DNA from: an uncultured Clostridia bacterium
Lineage (GTDB): Bacteria; Bacillota; Clostridia; TANB77; CAG-508
Length of the DNA: 64,000 nt
NCBI GenBank assembly: GCA_948530865.1
Contig: CAOTKV010000002.1
Coordinates: forward strand, 118,199-182,198
Reading direction: 5' to 3'
Numbering within the stretch: the first letter of the stretch is position 1; each line of letters begins with the position of its first letter. The position numbers and the translations under genes were made by a program. The notes beneath the pieces are model-generated. The model did no database searches. It had not been told where the DNA came from and saw only the letters and a program-made list of their open reading frames with translations. Positions 15,855-23,831 of this stretch are shown here, in pieces.

Positions 15855-17375
15855 TTATATGAAAATATTCATTATTTGATATAAAATTGGAAGTTGCATT
15901 AATATAATTGTTGTAAACAAATATTTTTTATTTGTTTCTATCTTTGTTTTATTTATAATAAATATCAATATTGATACTACTGGTATAAAATATCTTCCTT
16001 GTATTCCTTCTATAATATCTTTTCCTACCTCAAATAATGAAGTCCATTGTATGTATATTGCTGTTACTATTAAAATACTAGTTCCAAATATTATTAAACC
16101 AGTCCAAATCTTTCTTAAATTATTTACTTCTAATTCTTTTTCTTCATCATTTACAAATAGTGATATTATAAGTGTAATACTAATTATATAAGAAATTATT
16201 GGATATACTGTTGTTTTAGCATGACACATTAATTCATTTCCTGTACAAAGTTGGAATATAAACCAATCACCTTTTTGTGTTATTGTTCTTATTACAATTC
16301 CACAATATTCAAACGGATTGTTCAAAATAAATTCCATTTGCTCTTTAGAAGAAGAATTTGAATCTACTAATTTTGTACTTCCAACAACAAGCCATGCAAA
16401 ACTAATTATTGTACTTATAATTATTGTTAAGATAACAAATCTTTTCCATGTTTTTTTACTTTCAAAGTTTTCTTCTTTTAATAATAAAACTAATGTTACA
16501 AGTGGCAAATATACAATTTTACACAATGAAATTAAACATGCTAAAATTATCAAAAGTATATTTTCTTTTTTACTAATTTTCTCTTTTAAATATACTTTCT
16601 TATAAATAATAGCAATAAACAACATACAAATAGCATTTGTAACTGTATCTCCTGAAATACATATTGCAGAAAATATATTAATTGGTAGTAAACACAACAT
16701 CATAAAAAATGTTTTCTTGTTTGGAATTATTTTTATAGACATTGCACAAATTGCCACCCAAAAGATATATCCTGTAAGTCTTCCAAGCATTCCTATTATA
16801 ATTATATTATCACTAACAACCCTACCTATTGTTACACCTATAGTTTGTGGTATATATTGAATTGGAGCATACAATTTTATATTCCAATACTCATCTATCA
16901 AATCATATTTAGATTCTGAGTTCATATTAAATGCTTCAAATTCATTAATATAATTATCATACTTTTTTATTGCTTCAGGTGCATTATTTTTATAATCTAT
17001 TAATTTTGAAAAAGCCAGTGGAAACATTGAATCTTCTTGCAACTTTACATTTGTATATTTTTGAGAAATCTTAAATACTCTTAAAAAGTGTGATACTTCA
17101 TCAGTTCCACTTCCAAAAGGTGTTACTATAAAATAAAATAATCCTAATACTGTCGCTAAAATTATAAATTGCTTATATGTATCTAACTTACATTTATTTG
17201 CTATAACAAGTAATATATCAATTCCTATTGCTAATATTACCATACTAATTTGAATTATATTATTTACTTTTGCAAAAACATCATTTCTAAAATATAAAAA
17301 TATTGTTATCGCAAATACCCAATATAAAATTTGAAATATAATATCTTTCAAATTAATTTTTTTCATTTTTTCCAT
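15855..17375 (-). CDS. DUF2142 polytopic membrane protein
   Basis: 506 residues with about 11-12 membrane helices. The large loop after helix 3 contains FGSGTDEVSHFLRVFKIS, the DUF2142 signature with acidic DE and His, and the late motif IQGRYFIPV is also typical. DUF2142 proteins resemble GT-C glycosyltransferases and are often found with surface polysaccharide genes. No such genes lie next to it here, so a role in envelope glycosylation is inference. The length is usual for the family. Confidence 0.85.
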   Translation of the reverse strand: MEKMKKINLKDIIFQILYWVFAITIFLYFRNDVFAKVNNIIQISMVILAIGIDILLVIANKCKLDTYKQFIILATVLGLFYFIVTPFGSGTDEVSHFLRVFKISQKYTNVKLQEDSMFPLAFSKLIDYKNNAPEAIKKYDNYINEFEAFNMNSESKYDLIDEYWNIKLYAPIQYIPQTIGVTIGRVVSDNIIIIGMLGRLTGYIFWVAICAMSIKIIPNKKTFFMMLCLLPINIFSAICISGDTVTNAICMLFIAIIYKKVYLKEKISKKENILLIILACLISLCKIVYLPLVTLVLLLKEENFESKKTWKRFVILTIIISTIISFAWLVVGSTKLVDSNSSSKEQMEFILNNPFEYCGIVIRTITQKGDWFIFQLCTGNELMCHAKTTVYPIISYIISITLIISLFVNDEEKELEVNNLRKIWTGLIIFGTSILIVTAIYIQWTSLFEVGKDIIEGIQGRYFIPVVSILIFIINKTKIETNKKYLFTTIILMQLPILYQIMNIFI

Positions 17376-17422
17376 TTTTTAATTCTCCTTATATAATTTA
17401 CAACATTATAACACAAATTGTA

Positions 17423-17451
17423 AAAAGTGGACATATATGCCCACTTTTATT
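17423..17451 (-). terminator. Terminator after the 17447 gene
   Basis: Stem AAAAGTGGGCATA with ATGTCCACTTTTT on the minus strand, overlapping the stop codon region of the gene. Confidence 0.75.
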
Positions 17452-18553
17452 TTTCATATAAATCTTCATCATATATTAAATTATTCGAACGTTCTCCCCC
17501 AATTATCTCTCCAGTTGTACAATCTACAAAGTATGTAAATTCTGAAGATACAAATTCATCAAAATCATATTGAACAACTACACACCAAACCTTCCTTACT
17601 CTTTCTTCTGTTTTATAGAATTTAGCATCTTCTTTAAGTTTTGCTCCATCATAGTTTAATGTATGATTTTCATACTCTTCTTTAAAATTTTCTCTTAGGT
17701 ATACTGCTTCATTCATTTTTCTTATTCTAGTTTCTGCTAATGTTCCTACAATTTCTCTTTCTTTTTCTATTGTTTTATCTTTTTCAACTGCAATTTGTAT
17801 AGCCTGTTCTTCGGTTATTTTTTCTTCATTTTCTTCATAAATTTCTCTTCCAAAACTCAAACTATACAATCCATCTATTGTAGGTACCCAGCCAATAGAC
17901 ACTGATTCATTTTCATTAAATAACTCTCCATATTTTTTATAAAAAGTTGAATACCAAATATATGATTCCTCATCAGTTTCCATATTACCGTTCAATTTGA
18001 CAAGTTCATATTCTCCCTCTTTATCTTCATTATATTTATCAAATAATTCCCAAGCCTTTTTTTCTGCTTGTTCTTTTGTTATTCCATAATTATATGGAAT
18101 TTTATAGTTCCAAGTTGGAATTTGTATATAATCAAGAATTCCTGTTTCTGCATTAATTTCAATAGTAACATTTTTAGAAAACATTCTCCACATATTTTTA
18201 TCTTCATAATAATTTTTCTGTAATGCAAAACTATCTATTTCTTGATATTCAAATCCTACTTTTTCTAAATATGATATTGAAATTTTCTCTGCTTCCTCTT
18301 CAGAAATACATTTTTTCTTTTCTTCTTCTGTTAATTCACGTACAATTTCATATGTTTTAGGTTCTTTCCAAATTTTTTCATATACTACAGTTCCTGTTGC
18401 ATAAACAAGTCCACTTGTAATTCCTATTGTTAAAACAAAACTTGCAACCATTTTCAATATGTTCTTTTTGTGACTCTTTTGTTCTTCTTTTTGAAAGTTA
18501 GATATAGCAACATTCATTTTAAATTTTTCAAATAATTCTTTATTATCCATCAT
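17447..18553 (-). CDS. Membrane anti-sigma-type protein (pair 2)
   Basis: 368 residues with a short cytoplasmic N-terminus, one membrane helix (about 29-51) and an extracellular part. It is a paralogue of the 7948 protein: both have the post-helix block (I)YEKIWKEPKTYE / IYEKIFKEPKQFS, PepSY-like EEEAEKISISYLEKVGFEYQ segments and the final FVDCTTGEIIGGERS. It overlaps the upstream sigma gene by 11 bp (coupled translation). Likely anti-sigma or signal-receiving partner of that sigma factor. Confidence 0.75.
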   Translation of the reverse strand: MMDNKELFEKFKMNVAISNFQKEEQKSHKKNILKMVASFVLTIGITSGLVYATGTVVYEKIWKEPKTYEIVRELTEEEKKKCISEEEAEKISISYLEKVGFEYQEIDSFALQKNYYEDKNMWRMFSKNVTIEINAETGILDYIQIPTWNYKIPYNYGITKEQAEKKAWELFDKYNEDKEGEYELVKLNGNMETDEESYIWYSTFYKKYGELFNENESVSIGWVPTIDGLYSLSFGREIYEENEEKITEEQAIQIAVEKDKTIEKEREIVGTLAETRIRKMNEAVYLRENFKEEYENHTLNYDGAKLKEDAKFYKTEERVRKVWCVVVQYDFDEFVSSEFTYFVDCTTGEIIGGERSNNLIYDEDLYEK

Positions 18554-19088
18554 AACTATATCCTCTTTCTTTCAAAATTTTATTTAATCTTTTCCTTATT
18601 CTAAATAACTTAGATTTCACTTTTGATTCAGAAATATTAAAAATTATAGAAATTTCTTTTATTCTTTTTCCTTCATAATAATATGAAATAAAAATTTCTT
18701 TATCTTCTTTTTTCAGTTTATTTATTTCATCAAAAATAGCTCTATTTTTTTCGCTTTCTGCAAATGTTAGTTCCAGGTTTTCTAAACTAACAAGTTTATC
18801 ATCATAATCTTCAATGTTTTCTACAATTTTTAATTTTCTATATTTTTTCTTTATCAAATTTTTAGTAATTCCCGCAATATATGGTGACATATTGCATTCT
18901 CTTATTAGTTTTTCTTGATTATTCCAAATAGTTAAAAATACATCTAACATTATTTCTTCTATATCTTCTTCAGATAAATTAATATTAAAATTTCGAATTA
19001 TTGTAAGAATATAATTTGTATAATCATTCATTAATATCTCTATTTGTAATACATCATCTTTAAAATAACTATCTATATTTATTTGCAC
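18543..19088 (-). CDS. ECF-type RNA polymerase sigma factor (pair 2)
   Basis: 181 residues. Region 2 contains NLSEEDIEEIMLDVFLTIWNN and MSPYIAGITKNLIKKKYRK. Region 4 contains KEDKEIFISYYYEGKRIKEI and the helix SESKVKSKLFRIRKRLN. GTG start preceded by AGGGGAATAGAA. The region-2 core is better conserved than in the 9243 sigma and the two are not recent duplicates. It is coupled to its membrane partner by an 11-bp overlap. Confidence 0.9.
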   Translation of the reverse strand: MQINIDSYFKDDVLQIEILMNDYTNYILTIIRNFNINLSEEDIEEIMLDVFLTIWNNQEKLIRECNMSPYIAGITKNLIKKKYRKLKIVENIEDYDDKLVSLENLELTFAESEKNRAIFDEINKLKKEDKEIFISYYYEGKRIKEISIIFNISESKVKSKLFRIRKRLNKILKERGYSYDG

Positions 19089-19152
19089 TTCTATTCCCCT
19101 ATTTTTATATTATTTACATTAGTATATTACCAAGATAAAAAAATAAGTTGCA

Positions 19153-19181
19153 AAAAAGTTAGCAAAATTTGCTAACTTTTT
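19153..19181 (-). terminator. Terminator after the FtsW-like gene
   Basis: AAAAAGTTAGCAAA with its complement around ATT, T-tract on the minus strand. Confidence 0.8.
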
Positions 19182-19186
19182 ATGTT

Positions 19187-20566
19187 TTATTGAAATGAAA
19201 TATTAATTTTTATTTTTTTCATTTCTTCACCTTTTTTAGTTAAAATATCTTTTCTTCTATAAATTGATAATATAAAAGCAATCATTATCATATTAGTTAA
19301 AAGTTGGCTTCCACCGTATGAAATAAATGGTAAATAAAAATCAGATATTGGTATAATATTAAAATTCATTAATATATTAAAAATTGCTTGTAATAAAATG
19401 AAACTACCAAATCCTGTAATTAATAATTTCCCATTTTTATCATTTATTTTATTACTATCAATAATTAGTTTTATAGCAAATATCCCTACTACTCCAATTA
19501 TTATAGCTGAATAAATAGTTCCACAATATGCAATTATTGTTATTAATGCTGTATTTGTTCCACCATCAAATAGTCCTGCATAAATTTCCATATCTTCAAG
19601 TCCTGAAAACCAATTTGCATTATTTAACACTTGATTTATTTTGTATCCCATCCAGCCATTTCCATGCAAATCATTTTCCCAATTATATGCAATTATTTTT
19701 CTTTGTACTCTTGAGTAAATTCCATTTTGAGTTATTAAACAAAATCCTGCTAATACTATCCCAAATATGAATAATGTAGCATATAATTTTATCAAATTAG
19801 ATTTTCTATTTGGATTTTCTATAATATGAACTGTGGCAATAATTATATAAGATATTGTTAATATTATTGTAATAGCAATTCTTCCAGTATACATTAATCC
19901 TAATATTGAAATAGTTGTTAACATTAATAGATTTAAAATATCAGTTCTTAATTTTAAATTAAATTTTTGAATATTTATATTAATATATCTTTTATTTAGT
20001 TTTTTTATAAATCCCACAAAAGCTACTATGTATAGCAATGTACATAAATTTACTAAATCTAAACATATTCTTTCTGAAATATAAAAATACTGTTTTTCTG
20101 CTTTTGAAATACCAAATACTACTGTAATAAAAATTAAAAAAGTTGATATACCATATATAATTTTAGGATGATTTAAAAAATTTCTGTAGTCTAAAAAATA
20201 AATTCCAATACTTATAACACTTCCAAGTACAAAATATGCTATATGACGCTTTAAATAAAATTCATCTCCTCTTTGGACTTTTATAAATGTTATTAAAAAT
20301 CCAAATCCAATTAAAACTGCAACCACTATAAATAAAATCCAATCAAACTTAGGCCTATGTATTTTGTTTAAATTTTTTCCTATTTCTTCTGCTTCTCCCA
20401 TATTAGAAACTGCTTTTTCCTCTGCATTTCTTTCGTCAAAACCTTCTTTCATATAATCTTCTTTCTGTTCTTGTATGTGCAAACTTAGTTCTTCTGAAAT
20501 ATCTTCTCGGATTGGTTTATATTTTATTTCATTGCAAACATTTTCTAAAAATTCTTTAATAAGCAA
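19187..20566 (-). CDS. Prefix (HAAS/DUF1700-like) domain fused to FtsW/RodA-like membrane protein
   Basis: About 459 residues. Residues 1-75 form a soluble helical prefix (REDISEELSLHIQEQKEDY..., MGEAEEIGKNLN) of the kind that accompanies PadR regulators. About ten membrane helices follow. The last part, FNIIPISDFYLPFISYGGSQLL, matches the FtsW/RodA/SpoVE (SEDS) signature. In SEDS glycosyltransferases a loop Asp in the [HE][TS]DFIF motif is catalytic; the corresponding loop here reads GGTNTALITIIAYCG, with Asn in place of Asp. The start is a TTG 8 bp after AGGAGG; the earlier in-frame GTG abuts the ribosome site. It overlaps the PadR gene by 11 bp, so expression is coupled to the regulator. 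Confidence 0.8.
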   Translation of the reverse strand: MLIKEFLENVCNEIKYKPIREDISEELSLHIQEQKEDYMKEGFDERNAEEKAVSNMGEAEEIGKNLNKIHRPKFDWILFIVVAVLIGFGFLITFIKVQRGDEFYLKRHIAYFVLGSVISIGIYFLDYRNFLNHPKIIYGISTFLIFITVVFGISKAEKQYFYISERICLDLVNLCTLLYIVAFVGFIKKLNKRYININIQKFNLKLRTDILNLLMLTTISILGLMYTGRIAITIILTISYIIIATVHIIENPNRKSNLIKLYATLFIFGIVLAGFCLITQNGIYSRVQRKIIAYNWENDLHGNGWMGYKINQVLNNANWFSGLEDMEIYAGLFDGGTNTALITIIAYCGTIYSAIIIGVVGIFAIKLIIDSNKINDKNGKLLITGFGSFILLQAIFNILMNFNIIPISDFYLPFISYGGSQLLTNMIMIAFILSIYRRKDILTKKGEEMKKIKINISFQ

Positions 20567-20894
20567 ATGAAACACCTCCTAATACAGCATTTATTCCATT
20601 GCTAAAAACTTTCCATTCTGCTTTCTTTTCTTCTAAATGTTTTCTTCCTTCTTTTGTAATAGAATAATATTTTCTTTTTTTTCCACTAGTTTCATCCCAA
20701 TAAGATGTTATTAAATTTTTTTCTTCTAATGAATGTAAAATTGGATATAATGTTCCTTCTTTTAATTCAAAAACATTTTCTGATTTTTCGCTTAAAGTTT
20801 TTATCATCTCATATCCATACATATTTGAATTTGATAATAAATTTAAAACCATCATAGTTGTACTTCCTTTTAAAAGTTCTTTATTTACTTTCAT
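20556..20894 (-). CDS. PadR-family transcription regulator
   Basis: 112 residues from MKVNKELLKGS, chosen because AGGAGG lies 9 bp before that ATG. The winged helix spans STTMMVLNLLSNSNMYGYEMIKTL to LKEGTLYPILHSLEEKNLI, with SGKKRKYYSITKEGRKHLEE as wing and linker, the PadR hallmark. It is the first gene of a pair with the prefix-FtsW protein and probably represses its own promoter at 21020-21048, which is embedded in dyad repeats. Confidence 0.92.
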   Translation of the reverse strand: MKVNKELLKGSTTMMVLNLLSNSNMYGYEMIKTLSEKSENVFELKEGTLYPILHSLEEKNLITSYWDETSGKKRKYYSITKEGRKHLEEKKAEWKVFSNGINAVLGGVSFAY

Positions 20895-20989
20895 AAAAGT
20901 TTGCCTCCTTTTATTTGTATACATAGCTACTGGTTATTAGGAAATAGCGCTTTTTTCCTTCTATTTGAACGTGCACTTTCAAATAGAAA

Positions 20990-21048
20990 ACATACCTAGG
21001 TATACTATGTATTTTATACATTGTATATCTAGGTATGTTTTTTGTCAA
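20990..21048 (-). promoter_or_regulatory. padR promoter with operator dyads
   Basis: TTGACA (21048-21043)-N17-TACAAT (21025-21020). Two copies of ATACCTAG[AG]TAT flank a central ATGTATAAAATACAT dyad, covering -10 and the start site. A 10-bp hairpin (TCTATTTGAA and complement) lies in the leader at about 20961-20988. Confidence 0.75.
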
Positions 21049-21050
21049 TA

Positions 21051-22199
21051 TTATAAATCTATTTTTTCTTCTTTATTTTCTTTTAAATCATAGATTCTAA
21101 TATCACTACTTCTTCCATTATTTTCGTTAACACTATATGCTTTATCTCTTATAAAAAATGAATACTCGCAATTTAATTTTTCTCTTGAATTATCATCTAG
21201 GTTTACTCTATACATTTCATTACCATCTCTAATATAAGCATAATTTTCATATATATAAGCTAAATATGGCATCATATCATCTGATTTAAAAAGTTCAGTA
21301 ATATTTCTATTTTCTTGTTTATACATAGTATATTCATCTTCTATATTCTCTTCACTTATTACTTTTCTTGAATAAGTATATGTTTTATTATTGTATTTTT
21401 TTACACTTCCAAACATACCATTAACAATAACTTCATTATTATCCAAATAGACTACTTTTTGTCTTTGATTATCTGCAAAATCTATAAAACAAACATAATC
21501 ATCTGTAACTTCTAGTATACTATTTCTACCTTTTGCAAGTTCTTTTGCACCTGTCCCATCAATATTTGCACAAGAAACTGCTCTTGAATTATTATTTATA
21601 TAATAAAATGTATCTTTATATAATGTAAAATTCCCTCTAGCATTTTCCAAAATTGTTTGCTTATTATATCCATTTTTATCCATTTTGCATATATTTCCCT
21701 GTGGAAGTTGATTTATATCATCAAATCCTATTTGATCTACAAAATATATCTCATTATCTGTAATCCATAATTGAAGTGATGCTCCATCATATATTTTCTC
21801 TACATTTCCTTCCAAATCTATTTTGTATATTCCCTTTCCCATATAATAATATGGCATTGCATAAATATATTCTCCATCAAAATATAAATGTAATACTCCA
21901 TCTTCTAACTCGCATAAATTGGTAAGAGTTTTAGAATTTAAATCATATTTATAAACACTTTTATCAAAAAAAGTTGAAAATATTATTGTATCTCCTATTT
22001 TAGCAAATCTTTCTCCTGTTTGCATACTAAAATTCTTTTCTAATTCTAAACTATTTTCATTATTATTTGGTTCTTCATTACTAAATTCTATTTTTTCTGC
22101 ATTATCTTTATTAAAAATTTTTGCACTTTGAAAAGCAATAATAATTATTATTATAATGATAATAGCACAAATCACTTTATATATCGTTTTCATTTTCAC
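21051..22199 (-). CDS. DUF5050-type beta-propeller-like protein, membrane-anchored
   Basis: 382 residues. The N-terminal helix (about 5-25, a run of eight Ile) anchors it outside the cell. The rest is built from repeating units of the type DGEYIYAMPYYYMGKGIYKIDLEGN and DTFYYINNNSRAVSCANIDGTG. This is the DUF5050 pattern of six to seven blades: residues facing Y-[YF]-I-N/D turns, then I-D-x-[DE]-G. No catalytic residues stand out. It overlaps the DUF2975 gene by 23 bp and probably forms a transcript with it and the DUF1287 gene. Confidence 0.75.
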   Translation of the reverse strand: MKMKTIYKVICAIIIIIIIIIAFQSAKIFNKDNAEKIEFSNEEPNNNENSLELEKNFSMQTGERFAKIGDTIIFSTFFDKSVYKYDLNSKTLTNLCELEDGVLHLYFDGEYIYAMPYYYMGKGIYKIDLEGNVEKIYDGASLQLWITDNEIYFVDQIGFDDINQLPQGNICKMDKNGYNKQTILENARGNFTLYKDTFYYINNNSRAVSCANIDGTGAKELAKGRNSILEVTDDYVCFIDFADNQRQKVVYLDNNEVIVNGMFGSVKKYNNKTYTYSRKVISEENIEDEYTMYKQENRNITELFKSDDMMPYLAYIYENYAYIRDGNEMYRVNLDDNSREKLNCEYSFFIRDKAYSVNENNGRSSDIRIYDLKENKEEKIDL

Positions 22200-22647
22200 T
22201 CTCCTTTTTGTATTTTAAAGCTTTATTAAATAGTTCTGATAAAATATATAAAGCAATTGTAACTCCAATAAATAATATTACCATAAATCCTAAAACAAAT
22301 ATAAATGCAATAAACATTCTAACTATAAAAGCTTCATATAAAAAATCTAAAATCCAAAATATAGAAGCCACCCAAGATATTTTTTGAGCTTTTTTTAATC
22401 TTTTTACAGTATTTTCAGAAAATGGATTGCTATTTTTTAGAGAATCAAATAAACCAATAAATTGATATATTATTAATAATAAACAAATTGCATTTGGATA
22501 AAATATTACAATATTAGGATTTATATTCATATGTATATTTCTTAATACAACTGGAAATGAAACTAATATTAAAATTCCAATTACTAATACAATTTGAAGT
22601 AATATCTTCAAAAAATTGCCTAATCCTTTTTTTCCCATAATTTCCAT
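22177..22647 (-). CDS. DUF2975-family membrane protein
   Basis: 156 residues with four membrane helices. The loop after helix 2 reads FDSLKNSNPFSENTVKRLKKAQKIS, the DUF2975 hallmark (NPF-x-EN). In many Firmicutes the family is encoded beside a small Xre regulator; none is found here. It overlaps the next gene by 23 bp. Function unknown. Confidence 0.8.
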   Translation of the reverse strand: MEIMGKKGLGNFLKILLQIVLVIGILILVSFPVVLRNIHMNINPNIVIFYPNAICLLLIIYQFIGLFDSLKNSNPFSENTVKRLKKAQKISWVASIFWILDFLYEAFIVRMFIAFIFVLGFMVILFIGVTIALYILSELFNKALKYKKESENENDI

Positions 22648-22648
22648 A

Positions 22649-23356
22649 TTAATTCACCTCTTTTAATCTAAAATGATATGTAATTTTCTTCCAATTTTCA
22701 TTATAAAATTCAAGTCCATCTTCTTCTCTATTAGGTTGAGCTCCATTATGTATTAAATATGGAATTCCTTTTTCATTTCTCTTATCTGAAATAATTCCAA
22801 CATGATCATTTGAGAAAACAACAATATCTCCTGGTTGCCATTCTTCTATATTACTTAAATCTGTTGTAAGTAATATATGATTCCTTTCAAAATATACTAT
22901 TAAATTTGGAACTCTTCTAAAATCAATATTAGGATCTGGCTTTCCTTCAACTCTTGGATATAAAGACACATTATTTTTTATATCTTCATCTACCATATCT
23001 TTTAATAAATAACCTGCATTTTTTAAAGCTCTCCAAATAACATCTGTACATACTCCTTCTTCATCTGGTGGATATCCGCCTGCATAATATGCACTTCGAT
23101 ATGTTGGTTTATTTTCTGCATCCATTTTAGCACCTTCTAAAATATCTGTATAATCATCAATTCCATCATTATCATAATCTGTATTTGATTTTATTGTTTC
23201 AATTCCAAAATCTTCAGCATAATAAACTTTAGGCTTAGGTATAAAATCCTGCATAATTGAATGAGATACAGTTTTATATTTTAAAGCTAATATAGATATT
23301 ATAATTGTAATTAAAACAAATATTATTATAAATATTAAAAAAATTTTTCTTCCCAT
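22649..23356 (-). CDS. DUF1287 family protein, membrane-anchored
   Basis: 235 residues with an N-terminal membrane helix (about 5-25). The domain has EEGVCTDVIWRALKNAGY (Cys), NIDFRRVPNL, WQPGDIVVFSNDHVGIISD (His) and YLIHNGAQPNREED, matching DUF1287, a papain-like fold related to NlpC/P60 with Cys-His pair. A cell-wall or lipid hydrolase role is plausible from the fold. It is followed by DUF2975 and DUF5050 genes on the same strand. Confidence 0.85.
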   Translation of the reverse strand: MGRKIFLIFIIIFVLITIIISILALKYKTVSHSIMQDFIPKPKVYYAEDFGIETIKSNTDYDNDGIDDYTDILEGAKMDAENKPTYRSAYYAGGYPPDEEGVCTDVIWRALKNAGYLLKDMVDEDIKNNVSLYPRVEGKPDPNIDFRRVPNLIVYFERNHILLTTDLSNIEEWQPGDIVVFSNDHVGIISDKRNEKGIPYLIHNGAQPNREEDGLEFYNENWKKITYHFRLKEVN

Positions 23357-23382
23357 ATTATTCTAATCCCTTAAACAACACA

Positions 23383-23829
23383 TCATTTATTAAAAATATT
23401 CTTTATAAAATAAATAATTTTTATAATTATATTTTCTTTTTTTACTTCTAATGGCAAATTGTTTTCTATACATTCTTTATCTTCTTCATTTATTTTATTT
23501 TTAAAGATGTTATTGGAATTATATCTTTCTTGCTTTTCTTTTTCTATTTCACTTAATGTGTAAGAAATATAATTAATATAGTCTTTTTTTTCTTCGGTAT
23601 TACATACATAATCTCTATATATTAAAGCAATCAAGACTTTAGTTTTAAATTTTATTTGTTGTTTTTCTAATGGTTCATTAAAATCATAATTAAATTTATA
23701 AGTTGTAGATGCATTTTTCTGTATAAATTTTATAAATTCAGTTGGAATTTTATCTAATATATCTTTTGATGTATATTTTAAAATTTCATTTAGTTCTACT
23801 AATGCTTCTGAAATATCTTCTCTCATCAT
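23383..23829 (-). CDS. Unknown 148-residue protein coupled to the 868-aa gene
   Basis: Charged helical protein. The conserved-looking centre is YTSKDILDKIPTEFIKFIQK, then TKVLIALIYRDYVCNTEEK, then a low-complexity Asn/Lys/Glu linker and an amphipathic C-terminal helix (IIIKIIYFIKNIFNK) that could touch membrane. It starts 3 bp after the stop of the 868-residue gene, so the two are cotranscribed and may interact. No family recognised. Confidence 0.7.
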   Translation of the reverse strand: MMREDISEALVELNEILKYTSKDILDKIPTEFIKFIQKNASTTYKFNYDFNEPLEKQQIKFKTKVLIALIYRDYVCNTEEKKDYINYISYTLSEIEKEKQERYNSNNIFKNKINEEDKECIENNLPLEVKKENIIIKIIYFIKNIFNK

Positions 23830-23831
23830 AT

